A DNA stretch of 64,000 nt from Quadrisphaera sp. RL12-1S (GCF_014270065.1 NZ_JACNME010000003.1:310001-374000), one strand, 5' to 3'. Positions 41,118 to 49,898 are shown, counted from the first letter of the stretch. Numbers and translations: made by a program. The notes: generated by a model not told the origin, from the sequence alone.

Positions 41118-42674
41118 GTGAGCACCTCGGACGACCGGCGACGCGCGAGCCGCCCCCAGGACGGCGAGGTCGACGTCGTCGTCGTCGGAGCAGGTCCGAA
41201 CGGACTGTCAGCAGCGGTGGTGCTGGCCAGCGCGGGCCTGCGGGTGCAGGTGCACGAGCAGGCGGCGCAGCCCGGTGGCGGCACGCGGACGGTGGAGAGC
41301 ACGCTGCCGGGGTTCCGGCACGACCACTGCTCGATCGCCCACCCCGCCGGGGCCGCGAGCCCGTTCTTCGACGCCTTCGACCTGGGCGCCTCCGGGGTGG
41401 AGTGGCTGCAGCCGCAGACGCCCTTCGGCCACCCCCTCGACGGCGGCCGCGCCGCGCTGGCCCACCGCGACCTGGAGCGCACGGCCGACGGGCTGGGCCG
41501 CGACGGCGCCGCGTGGCGGTCGCTGCTGGGGCCGCTGGTCGAGCGATCGCACGAGGTGGTCTCGCTGACGCAGTCCGACCTGCGGACGTTCCCGGGGGTC
41601 CCGCGCTCCGCCGGCGCCGCCGCGGGCACCGCCGCCACGGCGGTGCGCCTCGGCCTGCGGGCGCTGGAGCAGGGCAGCCCCGCGTGGGACCTGCGGTTCC
41701 GCACCGACGAGGCGCCCGCGCTCCTGACGGGCGCGTCCGCGCACAACATCGGCGACCCGCGCGACCTGTCGTCGGCGGGCGCCGGCCTGTACCTGGCAGC
41801 GATGGCGCACGCCGGCGGCTGGCCCGTGGCGCGCGGCGGCAGCCAGGCGCTGGCGGACGCGCTGGTCGCCGAGCTCGAGCGCCTCGGCGGCTCCGTGGTG
41901 CTCGGCCACCGGGTGCACGACCTGTCCGAGCTGCCCCGGGCGCGCGCCCTGCTGCTCGACCTCACGCCGAGCGGTCTGCTCGACGTCGCCGGTGACCGGC
42001 TGCCGCCGTCGGTGGCGGCGCAGCTGCGGCGCTACCGCTACGGCGGCGCGGTCTGCAAGGTCGACTACGCGCTGTCGGGTCCCGTGCCGTGGACCGCCCC
42101 CGGGCTGGCCGAGGCGGGCACGCTGCACCTCGGCGGCACGCGCGCGGAGGTGCGCGCCGTCGAGCGGGAGGTGCGCGCCGGCCGCCACCCGCGCCGGCCG
42201 TTCTGCATCGTCGTCCAGCCCGGTGTGGTGGACCCCACGCGCGCCCCGGCGGGCCGGCACACGCTGTGGACGTACGCGCACGCCCCGCGCGGCTCGCGCC
42301 GCGACCTCGAGCCGGAGGTGACCGCGCAGCTGGAGCGCTTCGCGCCGGGGTTCCGCGACCTGGTGCTCGCCAGCACGACGACGACGGCCGCCGAGCTGGG
42401 CGCGGAGAACCCGAGCATCCCCGGCGGCGACGTCGCGGCCGGGGCCGTCACGCCGTGGCAGCTGGTGATGCGCCCGCTGCCGCGGTGGGACCCGTACCGG
42501 GTGCCGGGGCTCGACGGCACCTACCTCTGCGGCGCAGCGACGCCGCCCGGGCCGGCCGTGCACGGCATGAACGGCGTGCACGCCGCGCGGCGGGTGCTGC
42601 GGCAGCGCTTCGGCGACCGCCGCGACCCGCTCGACCTGGTCCGCGCCGCCCGCGCCCCCCTCACCCGTCCGTGA
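41118..42674 (+). CDS. FAD-dependent oxidoreductase, phytoene desaturase-like (CrtI family)
   Basis: 518 residues. The FAD dinucleotide-binding motif VVVVGAGPNGLSAAVVLASAG is followed by GGGTRT, and the C-terminus ends GTYLCGAATPPGPAVHGMNG, the FAD-sealing motif of the COG1233 phytoene dehydrogenase-like group. No other carotenoid gene is nearby, so the substrate could be any polyene or amine. Divergent from ppx. Its stop codon lies in a 17-bp repeat shared with the kinase gene ending at 49871. Confidence 0.83.
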   Translation: MSTSDDRRRASRPQDGEVDVVVVGAGPNGLSAAVVLASAGLRVQVHEQAAQPGGGTRTVESTLPGFRHDHCSIAHPAGAASPFFDAFDLGASGVEWLQPQTPFGHPLDGGRAALAHRDLERTADGLGRDGAAWRSLLGPLVERSHEVVSLTQSDLRTFPGVPRSAGAAAGTAATAVRLGLRALEQGSPAWDLRFRTDEAPALLTGASAHNIGDPRDLSSAGAGLYLAAMAHAGGWPVARGGSQALADALVAELERLGGSVVLGHRVHDLSELPRARALLLDLTPSGLLDVAGDRLPPSVAAQLRRYRYGGAVCKVDYALSGPVPWTAPGLAEAGTLHLGGTRAEVRAVEREVRAGRHPRRPFCIVVQPGVVDPTRAPAGRHTLWTYAHAPRGSRRDLEPEVTAQLERFAPGFRDLVLASTTTTAAELGAENPSIPGGDVAAGAVTPWQLVMRPLPRWDPYRVPGLDGTYLCGAATPPGPAVHGMNGVHAARRVLRQRFGDRRDPLDLVRAARAPLTRP

Positions 42675-42680
42675 TCATGG
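42664..42680 (+). repeat. 17-bp direct repeat, left copy, over a stop codon
   Basis: CCCGTCCGTGATCATGG, identical to 49861-49877. Both copies contain the TGA stop of the gene they end (oxidoreductase here, histidine kinase there). A one-mismatch copy lacking the first base lies at 49894-49909. Confidence 0.8.
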
Positions 42681-42692
42681 GCGAGGGACGGG

Positions 42693-44774
42693 TCAGGAGG
42701 GGGCGCCGACCGCCTCGGCGGGGACGGCGCTGGGCAGCAGCACCCGCGCGGTCGTCCCCGTCTCCGGGGTGGACGCGATGACCAGCTGACCGCCGTGGTG
42801 CTCCACCAGCGAGCGGGCGATGGTCAGCCCGAGGCCGGCGCCCGGCACCGCGAGCGCCGTGGCGTTGCTGGCGCGGAAGAAGCGCGTGAACAGGCCCCCC
42901 TGCTCGGCCAGCGGGATGCCGATGCCGGTGTCCACCACCTCCACGAGGCAGTGGGGCCCGTCGCGCAGCACGCGCACGAGGACGGACCCGCCGGCCGGCG
43001 TGAACTTCACCGCGTTGGAGACCAGGCCCGCGAGCGCGCGACCGAGCGAGGCCGGGTCACCCGTGACCCGCAGGGCGCCGACCAGCTCGGCGTCGAGGTC
43101 GACGTCCACCTCCAGGTGCACGCCCGAGGCGGTGGCCGGGCCGCGGTGGGAGTCCACCACCTCCCGCACCAGGTCGCCGACGGCGACGGGCTCGTGGACG
43201 CCGCGCGGGGCGCCGTCCTCGATGTGGGACAGGGCGAGGAGGTCCTCGATGAGCACGCGCAGGCGCACGGTGTTGCGCTCGACCACGGCGAGCATGCGGT
43301 CGACGCCGTCGTCGAGGTCCCCGGCTCCTCCCTCGCGGAGCATCTCCACGTAGCCGGCGATGCTGGTCAGCGGGGTGCGCAGCTCGTGGGAGACGGTGGC
43401 GAGGAACGTGGACTTGCGCACGTCCAGCTCGCGCAGCTGCTCCACGAGCGCCTCGGAGCCGGCCAGCAGCCGGGTCACCACCACGGCCCGGCCGAGGTCG
43501 GAGGCCACCGAGCGCAGCAGGTCGACCTCCTCGTCGGTCCAGGTGCGCGGACCGTCGTGGGTGAAGACCGTCAGCGCCCCGACGGCGGCCTCACCGGCGC
43601 CCACGGGCACCAGCAGCACGGCGGTGGCGCCGGTGCGCTCGGCGAAGTCGACGGTGGCGGGCTCGGCGGAACCGCTGGCCACGAGGGCGGCCAGGTCGGT
43701 GACGGAGAAGTGGGCGTCGGCCTCCCAGACCCGCTGGAGCCAGTCCGGCAGGGCCTCGGCGACGTCACCGACGTCCTCCACCACGGGCGGTGCGCCCTCA
43801 CGGGCCCAGCTGCCCTGCAGCGGGGCCATCGCCGCGCCGGTGGGCCGGCTGGCCTGGTGGGCCCGACCGCCGGTGCCGCCGCGCGGGCCCCAGGGGGCTC
43901 CCTGGGCGCCGTCGACGAGCCGCACCCACGCCCGGTCCACGCCGAGGCCCTCCCCCAGCACCCGCAGGGCCTCGGCGAGCGAGCCCTGCGGGTCGATCGG
44001 GTCGCGGGCGAGCCGGCCCACCTCGCTGGCGAGGCTGCGGAGCGCGGCGGAGCGCTCGGCGGCGGTGCGGGTGCGGGCCCCCTCGTCGGCGAGGGCGTTG
44101 ACCCACCGGGCGACGGCACGCACCTCGGCCGGGCCGCGCCCGCTGTCGGCGCGGCGGGCGTGGTCACCGGAGGTGAGCGCCCCCAGCACGGCGGCGACGT
44201 CGGCCAGGGGCGCCACGAGCCCGCGGCGCACGCGGACGGCGAGGAGCAGCGTGAGGGCCAGAGCGCCCGCGAGGACCAGGCCGACGACGACGAGGGAGGT
44301 GTCGCGCACGCGCGCCTGCTGCTCCCGCAGGTCCGTCTGCTCGGCCGCCACGCCCTCGACGAGCGCCTGGTGGGCGGCGAGCAGGTCGCTCGGTGCGCCG
44401 GAGGTCTCGGCGGAGGGCGGTGCGGAGGGCGGTGCGGAGGGCGGTGCGCGGTGGACCCACGCCTGGGCGGCCGCCACCTCGCGCTCGACGGCCCGCTGCT
44501 CGGCGTCGGTGCGGGCCAGCGCCCGCAGCTGCCCACCCAGGGCCGAGACCTGGGCCGCCTGCGCCGCGGCGCCCTCGGAGGCCCCCGCGTCGGAGGCCGC
44601 CACCACCAGGGCGGTGCTCGTCTGGGCGAGGTCGTCGAGGCGGGCGGCGGCGGCGTGGCGGACGTCGCTCAGCAGCAGCGCCGCGGCTCCGGCCCCGGCG
44701 AGCAGCACCAGCAGGACCACGAGCAGCGCGAGCCAGCCGCGCAGGCCCACGGCGAGCGGCTGCGCGCCCCTCAC
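42693..44774 (-). CDS. Membrane sensor histidine kinase with GAF domain
   Basis: 693 residues. Two N-terminal helices (about 10-30 and 150-172) flank an extracellular helical sensor with a PPSA four-residue repeat. HAMP (about 172-235), GAF (about 240-430), HisKA with SHELRTPLTS (His463), and HATPase_c with N, G1 (VDTGIGIP) and G2 (GAGLGL) boxes follow. All catalytic motifs are intact. GTG 44774 overlaps the synthase stop as GTGA. Last gene of the receiver-HEAT-GT2-kinase operon, so it probably phosphorylates the receiver at 47595. Confidence 0.85.
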   Translation of the reverse strand: MRGAQPLAVGLRGWLALLVVLLVLLAGAGAAALLLSDVRHAAAARLDDLAQTSTALVVAASDAGASEGAAAQAAQVSALGGQLRALARTDAEQRAVEREVAAAQAWVHRAPPSAPPSAPPSAETSGAPSDLLAAHQALVEGVAAEQTDLREQQARVRDTSLVVVGLVLAGALALTLLLAVRVRRGLVAPLADVAAVLGALTSGDHARRADSGRGPAEVRAVARWVNALADEGARTRTAAERSAALRSLASEVGRLARDPIDPQGSLAEALRVLGEGLGVDRAWVRLVDGAQGAPWGPRGGTGGRAHQASRPTGAAMAPLQGSWAREGAPPVVEDVGDVAEALPDWLQRVWEADAHFSVTDLAALVASGSAEPATVDFAERTGATAVLLVPVGAGEAAVGALTVFTHDGPRTWTDEEVDLLRSVASDLGRAVVVTRLLAGSEALVEQLRELDVRKSTFLATVSHELRTPLTSIAGYVEMLREGGAGDLDDGVDRMLAVVERNTVRLRVLIEDLLALSHIEDGAPRGVHEPVAVGDLVREVVDSHRGPATASGVHLEVDVDLDAELVGALRVTGDPASLGRALAGLVSNAVKFTPAGGSVLVRVLRDGPHCLVEVVDTGIGIPLAEQGGLFTRFFRASNATALAVPGAGLGLTIARSLVEHHGGQLVIASTPETGTTARVLLPSAVPAEAVGAPS

Positions 44775-46375
44775 CGCCGGGCTCCGGTCAGCGGTCTGCC
44801 GGACCCGCGGGTGTCGGGCAGCTCCACCACACCGGTAGCCGCACCGGGTCGCGGACCGGCGGCGAGGCCTTGGCGGTCCATCGAGCCCCACACCTGCTGC
44901 TGCCCGCGCAGCAGGGACCACAGCCCCTGCACGCGCCACAGCGCCGTCAGCTGGCGGTGCCCGGCGTTCTCCAGCACGGAGGCCGCCAGGCCCCGGGCCA
45001 GGTCGCGCCAGCGCTGGGAGCGGTGGAAGGAGAGCTCCTCCACCAGCAGCGCCGCCACGGTGACCATGACCGCGTAGCCGTAGCAGAGCACCATGAGCAG
45101 CAGCGCCGCCCTCCAGGGCACCAGTCCGAAGGCCACCGCCAGCGGCGTGAGCACCACGCCCAGCAGCTCGATGACCGGGGCCACCAGCTCGAAGAGCACG
45201 TAGTACGGCAGCGCCAGCAGGCCGATGCGCCCGTACCGGGGGTTGCCGATCATGCCGCGGTGGCGCCACAGCGTCTCCGCCAGGCCCCGCTGCCAGCGGC
45301 GGCGCTGGCGGGCCAGCACGGCAGGCGTGGCGGGCACCTCGGTCCAGCTGGCGGGCTCGGGCACGAACACCACGCGGTGCTCGCGGCCGGCGTCGCGCAG
45401 GTGCCGGTGCAGGCGCACCGTCAGCTCGAAGTCCTCACCGATGCACGTGGGGTCCAGCCCGCCGACCTCCACGAGCACGTCGCGGCGGTACATGCCGAAC
45501 GCGCCGGAGATGAGCACCAGCGAGCCGAGCCTCGACCAGCCGGCACGCCCCACGCAGAAGGCCCGCAGGTACTCCACCACCTGGAAGCGGGCGGTCCAGC
45601 CGCGCGGCATCCGCACGTCCGCCACGCGGCCACCGACCAGGGCGGAGCCGTTGACGGCGCGCACGGCGCCGCCGGTGGCCACCACGCGGACCGGGTCGTC
45701 GGCGAACGGCCGCGACACGGTGAGCAGCGCGTCCGGGTCGAGCACGGAGTCGGCGTCGGTGATGCAGACCAGCTCGTGGCGCGCGGCGTTGATGCCGGCG
45801 TTGACGGCGTCCGCGCGGCCGCCGTTGTCCTTGCGGACCACCACCAGCGGCGCGCGCCCGCCGCGGGGCACGTGCACGCTGCGGACGGCGCCGCGCACGG
45901 GCACGTCCCGCGGGAGGCTGCGGGGCACCTCGACCAGGTCGAAGGCCTCGCGCAGCAGCGCGAACGTGGCGTCGGTGGAGCCGTCGTCGACGACGACGAC
46001 CTCGTGGCGCGGGTGGCGCAGCGCGAGCATGGCGCTCACCGACCCGACCACGGAGGCCTCCTCGTCGAACGCCGGCACCACCACGGACACCGACTGCGTC
46101 AGCGGCGAGGCGCTGGCGTCCTCCACGCCGCGGAAGCGCCCGCGGCGCAGGTAGCGGCCCATGTCCGCGCCGGCCAGGCCGATGAGCACGAGGTAGCTGG
46201 AGTTGATGGCCAGCACGTACAGCAGCACCGGCAGGCCGAGCAGCTGCACGAGCACCACCACCGTGCCGCGCACGGTGCCGCCGAGCAGCTCGGCGTGGGC
46301 CTGGACGCCGGCGGTGCCCACCGCCTCGAGGGCCGCCTGCGCGGCGGCCCCCACCTCGGGCCACAGCCCGCTCAC
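44771..46375 (-). CDS. Processive GT2 polysaccharide synthase
   Basis: 534 residues. An N-terminal helix pair, then a cytosolic GT-A domain with VVVDDGSTD (about 128), CITDADS (about 205), IGEDFE (about 312) and QRRRWQRG (about 360), the D,D,D,Q(Q/R)xRW set of processive synthases such as cellulose, hyaluronan and poly-GlcNAc synthases. At least three or four helices follow to form the export channel. No PilZ domain is present, so cyclic-di-GMP control is not evident; the coupled receiver and HEAT protein are the likely regulators. Polymer unknown. Overlaps both neighbours as GTGA. Confidence 0.85.
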   Translation of the reverse strand: MSGLWPEVGAAAQAALEAVGTAGVQAHAELLGGTVRGTVVVLVQLLGLPVLLYVLAINSSYLVLIGLAGADMGRYLRRGRFRGVEDASASPLTQSVSVVVPAFDEEASVVGSVSAMLALRHPRHEVVVVDDGSTDATFALLREAFDLVEVPRSLPRDVPVRGAVRSVHVPRGGRAPLVVVRKDNGGRADAVNAGINAARHELVCITDADSVLDPDALLTVSRPFADDPVRVVATGGAVRAVNGSALVGGRVADVRMPRGWTARFQVVEYLRAFCVGRAGWSRLGSLVLISGAFGMYRRDVLVEVGGLDPTCIGEDFELTVRLHRHLRDAGREHRVVFVPEPASWTEVPATPAVLARQRRRWQRGLAETLWRHRGMIGNPRYGRIGLLALPYYVLFELVAPVIELLGVVLTPLAVAFGLVPWRAALLLMVLCYGYAVMVTVAALLVEELSFHRSQRWRDLARGLAASVLENAGHRQLTALWRVQGLWSLLRGQQQVWGSMDRQGLAAGPRPGAATGVVELPDTRGSGRPLTGARR

Positions 46376-47598
46376 GCGCCGGCCCCCACGAGCGCACCGG
46401 CACCCGCGGGCGCGGCGGCCGCGGCGTCCCGCGCCGCGGCGTCGGCGCGGACGGACCCGACCTCCGCGGCGGAGGCCGCGGGCAGCACCTCGGCGAGCTC
46501 CGCGCAGACCAGCACCTCGTGGGCGCGGGCCACGGCCTGCGGCGAGCCGCCGGCGGACTGCCCGGCCACCTGCGCCAGCACCCTCGCGCCGGGGGCTCCC
46601 AGGGCGAGCAGGGCCGCCGCGGCGGCGGCGGCGAGGTGGGCGTCGCGGTCGTCCAGGAGCCCCCACAGGCAGCGCAGCGCGGTGGGGTCGCCCACCTCGC
46701 CGAGGGCCACCGCCGCGGCGCGGCGCACCGAGGCGGCGCTGGAGGGGCTGGTCGCGGCGCGCAGGGCGGAGGCCGACGTGGGCGCGCCGAGGCGGCCCAG
46801 GGCCGTGGCCGCGCGGGCGCGCACCGCGTCGGAGCCGTCGCGCAGCACGAGGTCCTCCAGGTCACCGGCGGCGGCGCTGGCGCCCAGGCGGCCCAGCACC
46901 TCGGCCGCCGTCAGCCGCACCAGGGCGCTCGGGTCGGACAGGGCGGTGCGCAGGGCGCCCGTCGCCGGGGCCCCGAGCAGCAGCAGCGAGCGGGCCACCA
47001 CGTCCGGCGGTGCGGCGGGGCGCTCCCCCGCCAGGGCGGCGAGCAGCGCCTGCGCGGCCCGGCCCGTGGCGTCGTCCTCGAGCACCCCCACGGCACCGGG
47101 AGCACCGGCGCGGCCCAGGGCCCGCGCCGCCACGAGCCGCACCTCGGCGTCGTCGTCGTGCAGCAGCGCGGCCAGCTCCGGCACCGCCGGGGCGTACGCG
47201 GCGGCACCGAGCAGCTCCGCCGCGGTGGCGCGGCGCACGGCGCTGCGGGCGTGCAGCCCCGCCCGCTCCCGCGTGATGACCCCGCGGACGGCGAGCAGCT
47301 CCACCAGCAGCCGCTGGCCATCACCGCGCACCTTGCCCAGCACCAGGAGCACGGCCGGCTCCACGGTGCGCCACGCGGCGGCGTCCAGGGCGGTGAGGGC
47401 GTCAGCGGCCGCGGTGGCCTCCTCCCCCTCCCCCACGGCCACCTCGAGGATGAGGGGGCGCAGCGGCTCGGCGACGGCGCGCCGGCGCGCCTCGCGGCGC
47501 GCCCGCAGCCCGCGGACGGCGGCGATCGCCAGCGCCAGCCCCAGCACCAGCGCGGAGACGAGCACCAGCCCGGCGACGACGACGGCGAGGAAGGTCAC
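46372..47598 (-). CDS. Membrane-anchored HEAT-repeat protein
   Basis: 408 residues. One N-terminal helix (LAVVVAGLVLVSALVLGLALAI) anchors a cytoplasmic domain of about nine HEAT repeats, for example VPELAALLHDDDAEVRLVAARALG and later LRTALSDPSALVRLTAAEVLG. HEAT arrays are protein-binding scaffolds. Lying between a receiver gene and a synthase gene, with GTGA overlaps to both, it is a candidate adaptor through which the receiver controls the synthase. No enzymatic motif is seen. Confidence 0.8.
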   Translation of the reverse strand: MTFLAVVVAGLVLVSALVLGLALAIAAVRGLRARREARRRAVAEPLRPLILEVAVGEGEEATAAADALTALDAAAWRTVEPAVLLVLGKVRGDGQRLLVELLAVRGVITRERAGLHARSAVRRATAAELLGAAAYAPAVPELAALLHDDDAEVRLVAARALGRAGAPGAVGVLEDDATGRAAQALLAALAGERPAAPPDVVARSLLLLGAPATGALRTALSDPSALVRLTAAEVLGRLGASAAAGDLEDLVLRDGSDAVRARAATALGRLGAPTSASALRAATSPSSAASVRRAAAVALGEVGDPTALRCLWGLLDDRDAHLAAAAAAALLALGAPGARVLAQVAGQSAGGSPQAVARAHEVLVCAELAEVLPAASAAEVGSVRADAAARDAAAAAPAGAGALVGAGA

Positions 47599-47969
47599 GG
47601 CCGCGCCCGTCCCAGCACGGCCTGCACGCGGCTGACCAGCTCGCGGGGGCTGAAGGGCTTGACCACGTAGTCGTCGGCACCGGCGGCGAAGCCGCTGGCC
47701 ACGTCCTGGTCCTGCGCGCGCGCCGTGAGCATGATGACCGGCAGCGCGGCGGTGACGGGGCTGCGGCGCAGCTCGGCGCAGACGTCCAGACCCGACAGCC
47801 CCGGCATCATGAGGTCGAGCACCACGATGTCCACGCCGCCGGCGCGGGCGGCGTCCAGCGCCGCGGCGCCGTCGGGCGCAGAGCGCACCTCGTAGCCGGC
47901 CTGCGTGAGCTTGAAGGCGACGAGCTCGCGGATGTCGAGGTCGTCGTCAGCGACGAGGACGGTGGTCAT
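47595..47969 (-). CDS. Single-domain response regulator
   Basis: 124 residues, receiver only. The acidic pair Asp8-Asp9, phosphoacceptor Asp52 in VVLDLMMPG, Thr in MLTARA and the conserved lysine in YVVKPFSP are all present. No output domain, so it must act by protein contact, most likely with the HEAT protein encoded next. ATG 47969 has GGAGG six bases upstream. First gene of the operon, driven by the promoter at 48055-48081. Confidence 0.92.
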   Translation of the reverse strand: MTTVLVADDDLDIRELVAFKLTQAGYEVRSAPDGAAALDAARAGGVDIVVLDLMMPGLSGLDVCAELRRSPVTAALPVIMLTARAQDQDVASGFAAGADDYVVKPFSPRELVSRVQAVLGRARP

Positions 47970-48001
47970 GGTGCCTCCGGTCTGGGGCGGGCCTGCGGGC
48001 T

Positions 48002-48034
48002 GCTGGCGGGGTGCTGGCGGGGTGCTGGCGGGGT
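48002..48034. repeat. Three tandem 11-bp repeats in the receiver gene leader
   Basis: GCTGGCGGGGT three times without variation, between the predicted promoter and the ribosome-binding site of the receiver gene. Confidence 0.8.
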
Positions 48035-48054
48035 GCTGCGGCGTCTGGACCGGC

Positions 48055-48081
48055 ATCGGCAGCGCACCCCGCCGCCTTGAG
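48055..48081 (-). promoter_or_regulatory. Motility-sigma-type promoter of the receiver-synthase operon
   Basis: Minus strand CTCAAG (complement of 48076-48081), 15 bases, GCCGAT (complement of 48055-48060). This resembles sigma-28/FliA-type promoters, whose -10 element is GCCGA-rich, not the housekeeping consensus. Confidence 0.5.
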
Positions 48082-48194
48082 CCGATCGGGTGACGGGCCG
48101 GCTTCCGCGGCCGGCCGGTGGTGCCCCGGCGCGCCGCGTTCCACCGGGGGACGCTCCGGGGGGACGCTGGGTGACCCGATCGGCTCAAGGCGGC
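48071..48194. repeat. Perfect 21-bp inverted repeat holding both divergent -35 boxes
   Basis: Arms 48071-48091 and 48174-48194 are exact complements, separated by 82 bases. Each arm contains CTCAAG preceded by ACCCGATCGG when read toward its own gene. Confidence 0.9.
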
Positions 48195-48210
48195 CGCGCC
48201 AGGCGCCGAA
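48184..48210 (+). promoter_or_regulatory. Motility-sigma-type promoter of the divergent histidine kinase
   Basis: CTCAAG (48184-48189), 15 bases, GCCGAA (48205-48210), the mirror image of the minus-strand promoter. GTG 48258 follows after about 40 leader bases. Confidence 0.5.
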
Positions 48211-48257
48211 CAGGGGTGAGGACGGCCGCGCCCGCGGCCCGCGCAGGAGGTCTCCCC

Positions 48258-49871
48258 GTGTCCAGCAGCCCGGTCGAGCAGGAGGCCGCGCAGGCCGCCC
48301 CGCCCGCGCCGGACGCCGCCGACGCCCCCCGCGCCGCGCTCCTGCGTCGCGTGCGCGCGGCCACCGGCTGGCCGTGGGCGTCCCTGGAGCTGGCCGAGCA
48401 CCTGCTGCCGACGTCCCTGGGCGCCCTGGCGGCCGAGCGCGGGACCGCCGTGCACCTGCCCGACGCCGCGGACGCCTCCGCAGCCCCGGACCTGGCCGGC
48501 AACCCCTGGGTGGACGGCCGCATCGCGCGCACCCGCGCGCTCGCGGCGGTGCCGGTGACCGGTCCCGGCGGCGACCTGCTCGGCGTGCTGGTCGCCCGCG
48601 ACGACGCCCCGCACGCGCCGAGCGCGGAGCGGGAGCAGGCCCTGGCCGACCTCGCGGCCCTGGCCGCGGGAGCGGTGATGGCCCACCGCCAGTCCCGCGC
48701 GCTGGGCGGTCTCGCCGCGGCGGTCGCGGCGGCGGACCAGCGCGTGGCGCTCGCCCAGGCAGGTCTGGCGGACCGGCACGACCTGCTCGAGGCGGTGCTC
48801 GACACCGCGGATGTCGGCGTGGTCGCGCTGGACGCCAGTGGGCGGGTGAGCGTGCTGAGCCCCCTCGTGCGCGCGTGGGCGGGGCTGCCCGACCACCTCG
48901 AGGCGGGTGCCGCGGCCCGCGCGGCCACCACCGCGCTGTGCGCGGACGCGGCCGGCACCGTGCTGTCCGCGGTCCGCGGGCCCCTGCTCGAGGGGCTCGC
49001 GGCCGGTGGCGAGTCCGAGTCCGAGGTCGTGTTCGCCAGCGCCGCGGGGGCGGTGGTGACGTGCGTGTGCCGGACCCGGGTGCTGACCACCGCCACCGGC
49101 GCGCGCGCCGGCGTGGTCGCGTCCCTGACCGACGTCACCGCCGAGCGCGCGGCGCGGGCCGAGCTGGAGCGGTCCAACGCGGAGCTGGAGGCCTTCGCCG
49201 GCATCGCCGCGCACGACCTGCGCTCCCCCCTCACCGTGGTCGACGGCTACCTGGAGGTCCTCGAGGACGACGCCGCCGCCCGCGGCGACGCGCGCGCCGT
49301 CGGCTGGGCGACCACCGCCCGGCGCAGCGCCGGCCGCATGGCCTCCCTGCTGCAGGGGCTGCTCGCGTACGCCACGGCCGGGGCCCCCGAGACCGCCCCG
49401 CGCCAGCAGGTGCCGCTGAGACCGCTGCTGGAGGCGGTGCTGGCGGACCTGGCCGTCCCCGAGCGCGCCGTGGTCGAGCTGCCGGACGCCTCCCCCGTGC
49501 TCGTGGGAGACCCGGTGCAGCTGCACCAGCTGCTGAGCAACCTCGTGGGCAACGCCCTCAAGTTCACCCGCGCCGGCGAGCCCGCAGTGGTGGTGTGCGG
49601 TGCCTCGGAGCTGCCGGGCGCCTGGGAGCTGGTGGTGGCCGACCACGGCCCCGGTGTCCCGCCCGACCAGCGCGGCGCCGTGTTCCGCGCCTTCGAGCGG
49701 GGGTCGCACCGCAGCGGCGCCGCCGCGGGGCGGCAGCACGGCCGGGTGGAGGGTCACGGTCTGGGGCTGGCCACCGCCGCGCGCATCGTCGCCCGGCACG
49801 GCGGCCGGATCACCCTCGACGAGACCCCCGGTGGCGGCCTCACCGTGCGGGTCCGGCTCCCCCGTCCGTGA
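48258..49871 (+). CDS. Cytoplasmic sensor histidine kinase with GAF and PAS domains
   Basis: 537 residues, no membrane helix. GAF-like (about 35-150), PAS-like (about 178-290), HisKA with AAHDLRSPLT (His319) and HATPase_c with DHGPGVP and GHGLGLATA boxes. GTG 48258 has CAGGAGG at seven bases. Divergent from the receiver operon with a mirror-image promoter, so it should be co-expressed and may signal to the same orphan receiver. The stop codon lies in the right copy of the 17-bp repeat. Confidence 0.83.
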   Translation: MSSSPVEQEAAQAAPPAPDAADAPRAALLRRVRAATGWPWASLELAEHLLPTSLGALAAERGTAVHLPDAADASAAPDLAGNPWVDGRIARTRALAAVPVTGPGGDLLGVLVARDDAPHAPSAEREQALADLAALAAGAVMAHRQSRALGGLAAAVAAADQRVALAQAGLADRHDLLEAVLDTADVGVVALDASGRVSVLSPLVRAWAGLPDHLEAGAAARAATTALCADAAGTVLSAVRGPLLEGLAAGGESESEVVFASAAGAVVTCVCRTRVLTTATGARAGVVASLTDVTAERAARAELERSNAELEAFAGIAAHDLRSPLTVVDGYLEVLEDDAAARGDARAVGWATTARRSAGRMASLLQGLLAYATAGAPETAPRQQVPLRPLLEAVLADLAVPERAVVELPDASPVLVGDPVQLHQLLSNLVGNALKFTRAGEPAVVVCGASELPGAWELVVADHGPGVPPDQRGAVFRAFERGSHRSGAAAGRQHGRVEGHGLGLATAARIVARHGGRITLDETPGGGLTVRVRLPRP

Positions 49872-49877
49872 TCATGG
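49861..49877 (+). repeat. 17-bp direct repeat, right copy, over a stop codon
   Basis: Identical to 42664-42680. It brackets the 7.2-kb kinase/synthase cassette together with the left copy. Confidence 0.8.
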
Positions 49878-49898
49878 ACCTCCGAAGCACTGTCCGTT

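Noticed and set aside
41118-42674. Carotenoid biosynthesis cluster
   Set aside because: Only one CrtI-like oxidoreductase is present; no phytoene synthase, cyclase or prenyl synthase is adjacent.
44400-44460. 12-bp tandem repeat inside the histidine kinase gene as a regulatory element
   Set aside because: It is in frame and encodes a PPSA four-residue repeat in the extracellular sensor region, so a coding explanation is sufficient.
48002-48034. CRISPR-like or iteron origin
   Set aside because: Units are tandem without spacers, only three copies, and lie in an mRNA leader; no replication gene is nearby.
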